Source: Micromonospora sp. NBRC 110009 (GTDB taxonomy: Bacteria; Actinomycetota; Actinomycetes; Mycobacteriales; Micromonosporaceae). From it: a stretch of DNA of 64,000 nucleotides. Shown piece by piece: positions 43,413 through 51,792 of the stretch. The position numbers and the translations under genes are program-made. The notes beneath the pieces are model-generated. The model was not told where the DNA came from. It did no database searches and was given only the letters and a program-made list of their open reading frames with translations. The stretch is from assembly GCF_030518795.1 (NCBI RefSeq), contig NZ_CP130427.1:4712001-4776000 (forward strand), read 5' to 3'. The number at the start of each line of letters is the position of its first letter. Position 1 is the first letter of the stretch.

Positions 43413-43607
43413 TTGGAGCAGCTGTTGACTGATGTAACCGCGCATGACTCAAGTCCGTTCCGTGAAGCTTCGACAGCAGATGCGCCCTTCGACTACACAC
43501 CTGCCGTCGACGTGAGTCCGGCTGCGATGATCCGTCTGCGCACCCCGTTCGATGCCGAGGGTGACGCCGACCGGAAGCCGGCGGCCGCGCCCATCGCCGC
43601 TCGCTAG
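43413..43607 (+). CDS. Possible small protein, 64 aa
   Basis: A TTG-initiated frame encodes an acidic N-terminal half (LLTDVTAHDSSPFREAST) and an Ala/Pro-rich tail; there is no cysteine. No Shine-Dalgarno is evident. What supports it is the strong hairpin 15 bases past the stop codon. I do not recognise it. Confidence 0.3.
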   Translation: MEQLLTDVTAHDSSPFREASTADAPFDYTPAVDVSPAAMIRLRTPFDAEGDADRKPAAAPIAAR

Positions 43608-43622
43608 GCCATCGCGACGCCA

Positions 43623-43672
43623 CGAAGCCCAGCCGGCAAGGGCTACCACGCGCTTCTGCCTGCTGGGCTTCG
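43623..43672 (+). terminator. Hairpin terminator
   Basis: CGAAGCCCAG (43623-43632) pairs with CTGGGCTTCG (43663-43672). Inner bases (CGGCA with TGCC) extend the stem, leaving a long loop. It follows the 64-aa ORF directly. Confidence 0.55.
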
Positions 43673-43679
43673 AACACAT

Positions 43680-43877
43680 GTGACCTGTCCTGAATGTGGC
43701 AGCCGAGCCCTCCTCGGAGATTGGCTTGGTCATGGGGACAGATTTGGCGAGTGGACCTTCTACGTCGGCGAGCTGGCCGTCTCGTTCAACAACTGGCCAG
43801 CGCTGAGCGAGACCTTCCTCGCCGAGTTGGGCAACCGGCTTGAAGCACGCTGGCGCGTCGTCTCTGAGCACCGATGA
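43680..43877 (+). CDS. Possible small protein or fragment, 65 aa
   Basis: A GTG-initiated frame begins with one CPECG knuckle and continues as GEWTFYVGELAVSFNNWPAL and RLEARWRVVSEHR, which is protein-like in composition. A second Cys pair for a zinc ribbon is absent, so it may be a truncated gene. There is no ribosome-binding site. I do not recognise the family. Confidence 0.35.
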   Translation: MTCPECGSRALLGDWLGHGDRFGEWTFYVGELAVSFNNWPALSETFLAELGNRLEARWRVVSEHR

Positions 43878-44031
43878 ACAGAAGGCCAGCTCCCATAGCT
43901 GCTATTTGGCACACCGGCAGGACTTCCGGGAGCCCGCCGAGCACGTCGATCAACTGCGACACCGGACACCTCCGGCCAGCGCTCTCAACTGCCGTTGATA
44001 AAGCGCGGCGTCCGCGAGTGCGCTCGTCACC

Positions 44032-44620
44032 TCCGTACCCACCGTCGGGTTGCTCGCTTCCGTGCCGCGGGGCGGACGGCCCTGCGCAACGCAGACTGTC
44101 CCGCCTGACCGTCTGGGTCCACGAGGGGCCGGGATCGGGGGAGCACTTTGGGAGCAGTCGGGTGCACTGAACGGCGTTGAACTGCACTCAACGGCACCGA
44201 ACGGCGTTCAACGGCACCCACCCCGACCTGCGGTCTTGCGTTTTCCCAGGTCAGAGCCCGCGGAGCGTCCTGCTTCACACCGGAGTGCTCAGCTATTTTT
44301 CGCTGCAGTCGACGGTGCTCTATGTTGCCTGGCAGGGAGTATGCGCAGGTCAGGGCCGTAAGGAGCCTCTAGGTGGCCCGGCCTTGCATGTGGGAGCAGA
44401 TTGGGTGCACGTTGGCGAAGTGGTCACCGCGTTCGAAGTGCTCACCGACGCGGGACAGGGAGGACGAGGGCTTTGACCTGCGGTGATGCGGGCGAGCGGC
44501 CTGGTGTGACCTCCCAGAGAACACCGAAGAGGTCATGCTTCGCCGCTCCCCGATTGGCCAGTGTCGGTTGTCGTCTCGATCCCGCCGACGCCAGTCACCA
44601 GGGTCTCACCGCATCGACGG
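44032..44620 (+). repeat. Dispersed noncoding repeat, copy 4
   Basis: About 590 bp. It aligns with copy 3 from the proximal TCCGTACCC block to the GCATCGACGG block and lacks the last 100 bp or so. It keeps the best AACGGC array and the GACCTG...CAGGTC pair around TTGCGTTTTCC. It ends about 200 bp upstream of the secreted protease gene. Confidence 0.8.
44170..44215 (+). repeat. Phased AACGGC hexamer array inside the repeat
   Basis: Four exact AACGGC hexamers begin at 44170, 44190, 44200 and 44210, with spacings of 20, 10 and 10 bp. A GTTGA...TCAAC inverted pair lies between the first two. Copy 3 has the same array at 41315, 41335, 41345 and 41355, the last two with one change each. Ten-bp phasing puts all sites on one face of the helix, as for a bound protein. 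Confidence 0.65.
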
Positions 44621-44815
44621 CGCCGGCGCAAGGGCTGCACGATGCGGGATCCGGCAGCGCAGGCGAGTGCGGACTAAGTGGATGCCGCGCAACCGGAAGA
44701 ATTTTCTCTTTTCATTCATATTTTCATGCGAGTCTTAGCACCCTTCATCGCTCGACACATGCAGATGTCTCGACTGTCTTCGCGTGTCGCGCCCGGGCAA
44801 GGGAGGGAGAACGTC

Positions 44816-45817
44816 GTGAAACCAGCCAAGCAATGGCCGGCAGTTTCCGGCCTGGTGCTCACACTGGTGTTCGCCGGAGCGTCCGCCGCTGAAGCGAAAC
44901 CGCCCGCAGGTGACCGGCTTGGTAACACCACCACCGTCGCTCGTACCCACGACGGTCGTGCGGTTACCAGCGCCGCCGTCGCGAATGAGATCGCCGCTTT
45001 CTGGACGCCGGAGCGTATGGCGGCGGCCGTCGATCTCGACTTCGCGAGGCCCGCGGGTGCGTCCGCGTCGCCGAGTGCGGCGCCGAAGCCCAGCGGGCCG
45101 TCGGGTTCCATCGCCCCGAAGGCACCGACCACCGCGGGCACCGATGAGGTGGGGACTCTGCTCAACGAGTCGCAGGCCGTCGGGAAGGTTTACTTCACCA
45201 CCCCCGGCGGCGGTCTGGCTTCCTGCTCGGCCAGCACCGTCTCCAGTGGCAAGCGGCGCTTGGTCATGACCGCCGGGCACTGCGTGCACCAAGGCGCTGG
45301 CGGCACCTGGTACAGCAACTGGCAGTTCGTCCCCCGCTACCGCAGTGGGGCACGCCCGTTCGGCACGTGGGTCGCCTTGTCGCTGTCAACCCGCACCGCG
45401 TGGGCCAACAGCAGCAGCTTCAGCGAGGACATGGGCATCGCCGTCATGAACACCAACGGCTTCGGCCAGCGGATCGTTGACGTGGTCGGCGGCCAAGGTC
45501 TCCGCTGGAACTGGGGCTACAACGTCAACGTCACCGCCCTCGGCTACCCATCCAACCTCGGCGGCGGCGAAATCCAGTACTACTGCCAAAGCAGCACCTG
45601 GTGGGCCCACGACCAGGTCATCCGCATGTGGTGCAACATGACCTACGGCTCCAGCGGCGGACCCTGGCTCCAGGAATACAACGACACCAACGGCCTCGGC
45701 TACATCAACAGCGTCGTAAGCCACGGCGACAACCCGGGCAACGGCCAGTTCGACGGCCCCTACTTCGACAACGACATCAAAAGCCTCTACGACTTCGCGG
45801 AAAGCACCTCCCCGTAA
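44816..45817 (+). CDS. Secreted trypsin-like (V8-type) serine protease, 333 aa
   Basis: This is an extracellular endopeptidase of the chymotrypsin fold. GTG 44816 has GGGAGGGA upstream; the longer ORF start at 44678 is rejected. A signal peptide ends near residue 25 (SAAEAKP), followed by a propeptide of about 100 residues rich in Ala/Pro/Ser. The catalytic domain has His155 in TAGHCVH, Asp205 in SEDMGIAVM and Ser280 in YGSSGGPW. The propeptide suggests secretion as a zymogen. It is monocistronic, with a strong terminator behind it. Confidence 0.9.
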   Translation: MKPAKQWPAVSGLVLTLVFAGASAAEAKPPAGDRLGNTTTVARTHDGRAVTSAAVANEIAAFWTPERMAAAVDLDFARPAGASASPSAAPKPSGPSGSIAPKAPTTAGTDEVGTLLNESQAVGKVYFTTPGGGLASCSASTVSSGKRRLVMTAGHCVHQGAGGTWYSNWQFVPRYRSGARPFGTWVALSLSTRTAWANSSSFSEDMGIAVMNTNGFGQRIVDVVGGQGLRWNWGYNVNVTALGYPSNLGGGEIQYYCQSSTWWAHDQVIRMWCNMTYGSSGGPWLQEYNDTNGLGYINSVVSHGDNPGNGQFDGPYFDNDIKSLYDFAESTSP

Positions 45818-45833
45818 TCGGGCGTAGCTGCCG

Positions 45834-45866
45834 CTGGGCCCTGGCCACGGGGTGGTCAGGGCCCAG
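45834..45866 (+). terminator. Hairpin terminator after the protease gene
   Basis: CTGGGCCCTG (45834-45843) pairs perfectly with CAGGGCCCAG (45857-45866). Inner CCAC/GTGG pairing lengthens the stem. It lies 17 bases past the stop. Confidence 0.8.
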
Positions 45867-46065
45867 TCGATATAACCAGCAGAAGAGCAAGATCCCAGCC
45901 AGCCGCTAACCTGGCAAATCCTGCCCGTACGGCTCGACCGGGATCATCGAGGACGAGGACGAGGACGGCGGCTGACCGTCGCTACATCAACCAGCGCCAA
46001 GCGGCGGTGTGGGGCTGGTCGACCAGGCTCCACACCACCGCTCAGATCGTCCCCCTTCAGCCACA

Positions 46066-46287
46066 TCAGCGCTGGCTGCTCGACTCCTCATCGGCGGCGA
46101 GCGTTGCGAGCATCTCGGCGCGCAGCTGCCGACGCACGGCCGGAGCCGCGGCGACGGCGGCCGCGAGCATCTCGGCCAGAATCCGGTGCCGGGGCAACAT
46201 CCCGCCAAGATCCCGATGCAGCCCATCGACGGCAGCGTCCAGCGCCCCGGCGGCGGCTTCGGACACGTAGATGGTGTGCCGGGTCAT
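46066..46287 (-). CDS. Small ribbon-helix-helix-like protein, 73 aa
   Basis: From ATG 46287 the protein starts TRHTIYVSEAAAGALDAAVD and continues with a helix containing MLPRHRILAEML. This resembles the small proteins encoded beside ParA in actinobacterial plasmids and integrated elements, where a short strand and two helices bind DNA. No parA is present here, but an integrase fragment lies 500 bp away. The alternative start is at 46326. Confidence 0.45.
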   Translation of the reverse strand: MTRHTIYVSEAAAGALDAAVDGLHRDLGGMLPRHRILAEMLAAAVAAAPAVRRQLRAEMLATLAADEESSSQR

Positions 46288-46349
46288 GCCCGCCGGGGCC
46301 CGACGACCGCCCGTCGTTGGAGGCACGTCCGCGTCGTGTTGTCACCGGC

Positions 46350-46751
46350 TCAGGTGTCGTACAGCCCGTCCCATGGCTCGTGAAAACCGAGGCGATCTGG
46401 ATACAGCTCCGCCCAGTCGACGTGGCTACCGTCACCTGCCCGGTCGCCGGACTCATCGACCAGCCCAAAGACGACGTCGTCGTGTTGGGTCTGGAACAGC
46501 TGAACTGCGATGTCGCCATACACCTTGCCGGACAGATCCGCGAGCAGTTCTTCGAGCGCGCTACCCAGCACGCCCCGATCCTCAACCCGCACAATCGTCG
46601 ACCGCCGGTACGCACCATCTCGGTCGAAGAGGTGTACGTATGCGTGGTGACCGTATGCCGAAGCGAGAAACGACCCGCCGTCGTACCGGCCGATCGTACC
46701 CGTGCGGTAGTCGGGCTCGTGCGCGATGGGAATCAGCCTCGGTACAGGCAC
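46350..46751 (-). CDS. Hypothetical protein, about 133 aa
   Basis: The frame is protein-like: RLIPIAHEPDYRTGTIGRYD, then AYGHHAYVHLFDRDGAYRRS and HVDWAELYPDRLGFHEPWDG. No signal peptide, no membrane segment; many Asp, Tyr and His. I chose GTG 46751; a TTG at 46769 is possible, and the true start may have been lost because the region just upstream is an integrase remnant. I do not recognise the family. Confidence 0.5.
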   Translation of the reverse strand: MPVPRLIPIAHEPDYRTGTIGRYDGGSFLASAYGHHAYVHLFDRDGAYRRSTIVRVEDRGVLGSALEELLADLSGKVYGDIAVQLFQTQHDDVVFGLVDESGDRAGDGSHVDWAELYPDRLGFHEPWDGLYDT

Positions 46752-46767
46752 GTGCTCAACGTAACGC

Positions 46768-46917
46768 AAGACTCGGACTGCTCGGGTTGCGGATCTTCGA
46801 AGCCTGCGGTGCCAACATCAGCGACCTCGGAGAGAAACACGGCCACCGCGTCCTACGGGTTCACGGCAAGGGCGGCATGGCCGTCCTCGTCCCGCTGCCC
46901 GCCGTGGCCAGGGCCGA
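46768..46917 (+). pseudogene. Tyrosine-recombinase (integrase) fragment
   Basis: One frame reads LGLLGLRIFEACGANISDLG followed by HRVLRVHGKGGMAVLVPLP, the region that holds the first catalytic arginine and the beta-hairpin lysine strand of XerC/D-type integrases. The HxLR and tyrosine parts are missing and there is no start. It is probably the relic of an integrated element. Confidence 0.7.
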
Positions 46918-47127
46918 TCTAGGGTCGGGCTCACCACAGACATCCCGCCCACCGAGCGTTGGCAGAGCGTCGAGAACCTGTCGGCGGAAGCGTCGTGGCC
47001 GGGGAGCTCGCCGAGATCGCGGCCTGCCGGATCGTCATTGCGACGGGTCACCATGAGGCCCGGTGCAGCCATCGCTGGATGCGGCCGCCCTGCCGCGAGT
47101 GTTCCGCGCCGGGTTGTGTGGACACGA

Positions 47128-47159
47128 GCTTGGGCTGCCCGGTTCTGGGCAGCCCAAGC
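47128..47159. terminator. 12-bp hairpin terminator
   Basis: GCTTGGGCTGCC (47128-47139) is the exact reverse complement of GGCAGCCCAAGC (47148-47159), with an 8-nt loop. It lies 51 bp beyond the stop of the minus-strand secreted-protein gene. Confidence 0.75.
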
Positions 47160-47210
47160 GACATTCGGTCTCGCGTCAAGGGTGACGCAATAGGGGGAAC
47201 CCGTTTTCCG

Positions 47211-48038
47211 TCAGCCGCGGCGGCTGAGCTGCACGCTGTGCTCCTCGTAGTCGGTGCCGCACTCGAACGGGCCGCAGGCGACCGCGAATGTCACGGACGC
47301 GCCCTTGCCGCCGGTGAACTTGGTCCCTGAGAACGGGTAGACCTCGACCGACCAGGGGTGGTCCGCGCCGTCACAGGTCACATCCATCCCGCCGTAGCCG
47401 ACCACCTCGCCGCGCCCCACTCGCTGGTGCAACTCGACGTCGAGAAACGCGAAGTCGACGACGCCTCTGCAGTTGATCGTGCCGCGCACCGTCGCGGCGC
47501 CGGTACGCGAGTTGAAGCCCGCGGTGGGGTCGACCGTGACGTCGATGGTGGGCGGCGGCGGGGCCACGTCGACTGTCATCGCCAGCGATCCCCCGTTGCC
47601 GCTGCCGTCGCTCTGGTCGTCGATGACCAGGAGGTGGTAGGTGGTGCCCGCGGTCGTCGGGAAGCCCACGGCACCCGGTCCACATGCCACGATTTCGAAC
47701 GCCCCCGGGGTGCCCGTCACGACGAGCACCCCGGCCGTGTAAGACGACTTGGAGACGTCCACGACAAGGGCGCCGTCGGCCGTCGGCGTCGTCGAGTACC
47801 ACACGCTGGCGTCGGTGGCCGGTGCGCCACAGGTCGCGTTCGCGTTGGCGTCGTCCGCGTCGGTGGTCGCCCCGCTCGTGTCAGCCGTCGTGGTGAACGG
47901 CACCGAGCCGATGGCGATCGAGCCGCCGAAGGTGTCGTTGGCCGGCGCGGCGGCCTGTGCCGGACCCGCCCCAAACAGGACCGTGCCGGCGGTGAGCAGT
48001 GTCGCCCCGATCAGATGGGTGGATTTCCTGACTCGCAT
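47211..48038 (-). CDS. Secreted protein of unknown function, 275 aa
   Basis: ATG 48038 follows GGGGAA. A signal peptide ends near residue 29 (AGPAQAA). Residues 30-150 form a beta-sandwich-like region (APANDTFGGSIAIGSVPFTT, ASVWYSTTPTADGALVVDVS) of the kind found in bacterial extracellular pre-peptidase C-terminal-like domains. The C-terminal 100 residues have three or four cysteines (TINCRGVVDF, VACGPFECGTDYE), suggesting disulfides, and may correspond to the DUF6299 type. It has no catalytic motif that I can see and is a single gene with its own terminator. Confidence 0.7.
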   Translation of the reverse strand: MRVRKSTHLIGATLLTAGTVLFGAGPAQAAAPANDTFGGSIAIGSVPFTTTADTSGATTDADDANANATCGAPATDASVWYSTTPTADGALVVDVSKSSYTAGVLVVTGTPGAFEIVACGPGAVGFPTTAGTTYHLLVIDDQSDGSGNGGSLAMTVDVAPPPPTIDVTVDPTAGFNSRTGAATVRGTINCRGVVDFAFLDVELHQRVGRGEVVGYGGMDVTCDGADHPWSVEVYPFSGTKFTGGKGASVTFAVACGPFECGTDYEEHSVQLSRRG

Positions 48039-48485
48039 GCGGTTCCCCAATCCTTGGGCACTCCGGGTGCCCGCCATGGCCCGCCCCGTGCAGGCGCACA
48101 TCCGATAGACGCGCGGAAAGGCCAGACAGGCTGCGCGGTGTCGCGTATCCGATCGAAGGCTCGCCCTCTACAGCAGGTAAACCCCCGTTCGGAGGCGCGC
48201 CGCAGGGTGGTGTCGGGCTGAGCCGCCGCCATGACGCCGGCCCAGCGGTCACCGCCGCCGATGACACAGCAGGGAATCCCTACAAACCAGTGCAGCATCC
48301 GGACATGCCGCGGATAGCGAAAGCCCGCTCTTGCCGAATACAGAGCGTACTCGGGGACCCGTGCCAGGTCGCACGACACCGAAGGTCGGCTCTGGTGCTC
48401 GAACGGCGCTACGGTTGAGGAGGCGGCCCGCCCCCTTCGGCGCCCTGTGGGGTTGCACGGACACAAGCAGAAAGAGCGCCGACCC
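48039..48485. other. Divergent intergenic region
   Basis: It lies between the secreted-protein gene and the immunity-like gene. Several overlapping shadow ORFs occupy it, none with family resemblance. No clear operator or promoter pair was found. Confidence 0.4.
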
Positions 48486-49001
48486 ATGATCCTCCCGAAG
48501 GTTCGGGACCCTCGCTTCATCACGCTTCGTCGCGGTGGGACCCTCACCGATTCGGATCATCATCTCCTCGCTCTTTGGGCGGCGTCGTGCGCGGAGCACG
48601 TCCTTCACCTGTTCGAGTCGGTTCAGCCCGAGGACCCACGACCACGGGAAGCGATCGAGCACGCCCGCGCCTGGGTGCGTGGTGAGGTCAAGATGGTGCA
48701 GGCTCGCGCGGCGGGCGGCCGTGCCATGGGCGCGGCCAGAGACCTGCGTGGGGCGGCGCGGCATGCCGCGTACGCTGCCGGCCAGGCCGGGGCCGTCGCA
48801 CACGTGGCCGCGCACGAACTCGGTGCGGCCGCCTATGCGATCAAGGCCGCACGTGCTGCGGCCCCGGACGGCGAGAGCGATGCCGCAGGGCGACTCGAGT
48901 GCCGATGGCAGCGTGACCAACTCCCGGAGGCGATCCGCGAGCTCGTGCTCGATGACCAGCGGCTGCGGAACGAAATCTGCTGGTCGGTGTTTGACTGCTG
49001 A
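48486..49001 (+). CDS. Putative immunity protein (Imm5-like), 171 aa
   Basis: From ATG 48486 (ILPKVRDPRFITLRRGGTLT) the protein is almost wholly helical, with alanine-rich repeats (AAGGRAMGAARDLRGAARHA, AYAAGQAGAVAHVAAHELGA) and a conserved C-terminal RNEICWSVFDC. I recognise this as the group usually annotated as putative immunity protein, which resembles Imm5. Members are often found without a toxin gene, and none is seen nearby. The role is therefore nominal; another helical-bundle function is possible. The 13 codons upstream are dropped because of poor start context. Confidence 0.7.
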   Translation: MILPKVRDPRFITLRRGGTLTDSDHHLLALWAASCAEHVLHLFESVQPEDPRPREAIEHARAWVRGEVKMVQARAAGGRAMGAARDLRGAARHAAYAAGQAGAVAHVAAHELGAAAYAIKAARAAAPDGESDAAGRLECRWQRDQLPEAIRELVLDDQRLRNEICWSVFDC

Positions 49002-49158
49002 GCGGGCATCGGGGTGGGGGTGCGCGCCCCCCATCGAACATCCGCGTCCGCGATGAGCGCGCTACCCGACGTCATCGACCTGGTTGGCGCCGTTGGGGGA
49101 CCTGCCGTGCTGACACCAGGACGTCGGGCCACGGACGAATGTAGGCCGCCGCCGGTCG

Positions 49159-49836
49159 TCAGGCCGGTTGCTGCTGCATGACCCAGATGGACAGGGGCTC
49201 GGTCAGGGTACGTACGACCTGCCATCCGGCACGGCGGTACACCTCGACGTTGGCCGGGTTGCTGGTCTCTAAAACCGCGGGCAGGCCGTCCGCGGCGGCT
49301 CGGCTCAGCCCAGCGTCCATGACAGCGTGACCCCACCGGCGACCGGCGCTGTCCGGGTGAGTGCCGAGGACACCGAGGTACCAGAACGGGGAGGTCGGTA
49401 GGGCGGCGTGCACGGCCCGGTCGTAGGCGCGGACGCGGGCGAGCGCGTCGGCGGGTAGGTGAGCGGAGAGGTCGTCGTCCGAGGACGCGTTCCCGGTTGT
49501 AGGAGGTTCCCAGATGGCGGTCGATGCGCCGCGCTCTATCGTCCAGATCGTCCCCTTCTGCACACGCTTGTCGAAGAGGTGCCCGAAGAAGGTGGCCGCA
49601 TACAGCGGGTAGGTACCCTCGTCAGGGAAGAGATACCGCAGGACAGGATCCTTGGGGAACGAGGCGACCAATGAACTGACGACTCGCGCACGGTCCGCCA
49701 CGGTCGCAACGGTGATTTCGGGGGGTCGCACAGCCTCGGACCTTATCCACTCCGCCGTATCACGCCGACCGGTTATCGACTTGGCCGGAGAGGACGGATT
49801 CGCTCGTGCCGCTGACCGCGCGTCACGCAGCGTCAT
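49159..49836 (-). CDS. GNAT family N-acetyltransferase, 225 aa
   Basis: The core begins at about residue 36 (RPPEITVATVADRARVVSSL) and has the acetyl-CoA motif YLGVLGTHPDSAGRRWGHAV (near 148-167), then VLETSNPANVEVYRRAGWQV, typical of acyl-CoA N-acyltransferases close to the puromycin/toxin-resistance type. The first 35 residues are atypical, and GTG 49731 is a plausible alternative start. It is monocistronic. The substrate is unknown. Confidence 0.85.
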   Translation of the reverse strand: MTLRDARSAARANPSSPAKSITGRRDTAEWIRSEAVRPPEITVATVADRARVVSSLVASFPKDPVLRYLFPDEGTYPLYAATFFGHLFDKRVQKGTIWTIERGASTAIWEPPTTGNASSDDDLSAHLPADALARVRAYDRAVHAALPTSPFWYLGVLGTHPDSAGRRWGHAVMDAGLSRAAADGLPAVLETSNPANVEVYRRAGWQVVRTLTEPLSIWVMQQQPA

Positions 49837-50051
49837 GGTTGGACGACCAAGACGTCGCTCGGTCTTGCAGGTAAGCGGATGTTCAAGGGGCGATCTCCTA
49901 TGCCGCCTGCACGGCGGAGTGAGGCATGACTGAAACCCGGAAGGTGTCCCGCCGTAGCCCGGCCGCCGAGATCTGACGCGTCATCGCCACTCCACCTGTG
50001 CGCGTGAATCGCCGGTCTCCGCTGTCGCGCGCGCATTAGTACGGTTGCTAC

Positions 50052-50823
50052 ATGGACGTACCCGGTTTCTCCCGGCAATCGCTGGCGCAACTGCCGATCA
50101 TCGCCGTCGCCAGCGGCAAAGGCGGCGTGGGAAAGTCGAGCGTCGCGGTCGCGATCGGACGTGAGCTGGCTCGATCCGGCCGCAGGATCGGATTGGTCGA
50201 CGCCGACATCGCCGGCCCCGACGTGCCGCGCATGCTCGGCCTGCGCCGCGACGTGCCGGCCCAGTCGGTCACCCTCGCGCGGTGGACGCGCGGCGGCCAG
50301 GTCGGCTCCGGGCTGGAAGCAATGGAGGTGGGCGGCCTCAAGGTCGCGTCCGTGGGCTTCCTCATGGCAGGCAACCAGGGGCTCCCGCTTGGGTCGGACC
50401 TGGGCGACCTCATGCTCGGCCGGTTGATCAAGGAAACGAACTGGGGTGATGTCGAGGCCCTCGTCGTGGATCTGCCGCCCGGCATCAGCTTCACGCAGCA
50501 GGGCGTGCTCTCTGGTGCCGGACGGGTGGGAACGATCCTGGTGGTGACGCCGGCCGAGGTCTCCCATCTGGACACGGGTCGGGCCCTCGGCACGCTCCGG
50601 GAGGTGCGGACGCCGGTGCTGGGCGGGGTGGAGAACATGGCGTACTTCGAATGCCTGCTGCGGCGAGAAGATCGAGCTGCACGCGCCGGCACCCGACGAG
50701 CGCACCATCTGGGCCAGCGGTGTCGAACGGCTCGCGCGGCTCCCGTTCCGGCCCGACGCGGTGATCGACGCCGCGGATCTCGCCCCCGTCCTCGAGGCGG
50801 TGGCGACGCACATCGCAGCGTGA
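50052..50823 (+). pseudogene. Mrp/NBP35-type P-loop ATPase gene with a frameshift
   Basis: Mrp proteins load or carry Fe-S clusters. ATG 50052 opens a frame with the deviant Walker A SGKGGVGKSSVAVAIGREL (near 21), DADIAGPDVPRML, and VVDLPPGISFTQQG. Near 50652-50660, within the ENMAYFEC...CGEKIEL segment that should carry the cluster-binding CxxC, two bases appear to be missing. The other frame then continues cleanly (APAPDERTIWASGVERLARL, ATHIAA) to TGA 50823. The C-terminal part still has normal codon use, so the lesion is recent or is a sequencing error. Confidence 0.8.
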
Positions 50824-50867
50824 CCCGCTCCTGAGGCGCCATCCAGGAGATGGCGCCCGAGCGACGT

Positions 50868-51011
50868 TCCGACGCGGCCACTACGAACTCGCCGTCGACG
50901 CCTCGCCCGCGACGCGGGTCGCCGCTGCTTTCACCGAACTCGCCCAAGCGATCTGACCGAGGACCCGACCCGGGTTCAACACGTCCGCCGATCCGATAAC
51001 GCAACGGCGCC
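50868..51011 (+). mobile_element. IS6 3'-end relic (144 bp)
   Basis: It is near-identical to 13076-13219 of the intact IS6 copy, covering the last codons of the transposase, its stop, and the right terminal repeat AACGCAACGGCGCC. The rest of the element is gone. Immediately to its right begins a lipoprotein gene lacking its start. Confidence 0.92.
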
Positions 51012-51451
51012 CCTTTGCCTGCTCTCCATCACTGCTTGTAGCAGCAACGCCGATAAGCCGGAAGCCGCTCCGTCCTCGACATCGCCAGCTCCTGCCGCCA
51101 GTACGGCGTCGGATGCGGCTGCCAGCCCGACCGCTCAGGCCGCCAGCGAGGAGGCGGAGCTTCGCCAGGCGGTGGTGGCGTACTCGGACGCCTTCCTCGA
51201 CGCGAAGCCTACGGCCGGCTACGAGCTGTTCGCGGCCAGGTGCAAGGAACGCGTGACCCTCAGCGAGTTCACCGGCATGCTGACGGCCGCCAAGCAGATG
51301 TACGGCAAAGGCGATGCCGATCGAGACCTTCGAGGCGCAGATTTCAGGGGATCTGGCCCGAGTGACCTACACCTATGACGTGCCTGCCCTGAACCAGAAC
51401 AAGGAGCCGCGGGTGCGGGAAGACGGCAAGTGGAAGCAGGACGACTGCTGA
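51012..51451 (+). pseudogene. Lipoprotein gene lacking its start and frameshifted
   Basis: The frame enters from the IS6 relic in the middle of a lipoprotein signal (LCLLSITACSSNADK, lipobox ITAC). It continues as an Ala/Ser/Pro linker, then AVVAYSDAFLDAKPTAGYEL and TLSEFTGMLTAAKQMYG. A one-base slip near 51310 moves the rest (PIETFEAQISGDLARVTYTY ... GKWKQDDC) to another frame ending at 51451. The mature part resembles small secreted actinobacterial proteins of unknown function. Confidence 0.75.
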
Positions 51452-51560
51452 GCCTTGCATCACGTTCGGCGCGGGGATAGCGGGGGGAGCAGAGGGACAC
51501 CGGACCTGTACGCCGGTAAGGGAGGGCCGGCTGCGCGGCACGGGCGCGCACGAGTCCTGG

Positions 51561-51722
51561 CTAGTGGGACATCTCGTCCATTTGCTGCTCCCGCTGGCCT
51601 TGCCGCAGGCGCGGTTCGTTCCCCTGTTCAACCCCGAAAGCGGACAGGCGCCCGTAGGGCGCCCAGTTCAGCGCGTTGATGTAGGCCCGAGCGGCGTACA
51701 GAACGTCGTACCCGGCTGACAT
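51561..51722 (-). CDS. Possible small protein, 53 aa
   Basis: ATG 51722 starts SAGYDVLYAARAYINALNWA and continues with YGRLSAFGVEQGNEPRLRQG; the composition is protein-like. It is divergent from the ADP-ribosylglycohydrolase fusion with a 70-bp gap. No ribosome-binding site is evident. I do not recognise it. Confidence 0.35.
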   Translation of the reverse strand: MSAGYDVLYAARAYINALNWAPYGRLSAFGVEQGNEPRLRQGQREQQMDEMSH

Positions 51723-51792
51723 AGTGACCAGCGGCCTTATGACGGCGGCGCCGGCCATGAGGATGTGGGAGTTGCGAGGGTGGGGGAGTTTG

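Noticed and set aside
43680..43700. Zinc-ribbon protein call for the 65-aa ORF
   Set aside because: Only one CxxC pair is present; a zinc ribbon needs two.
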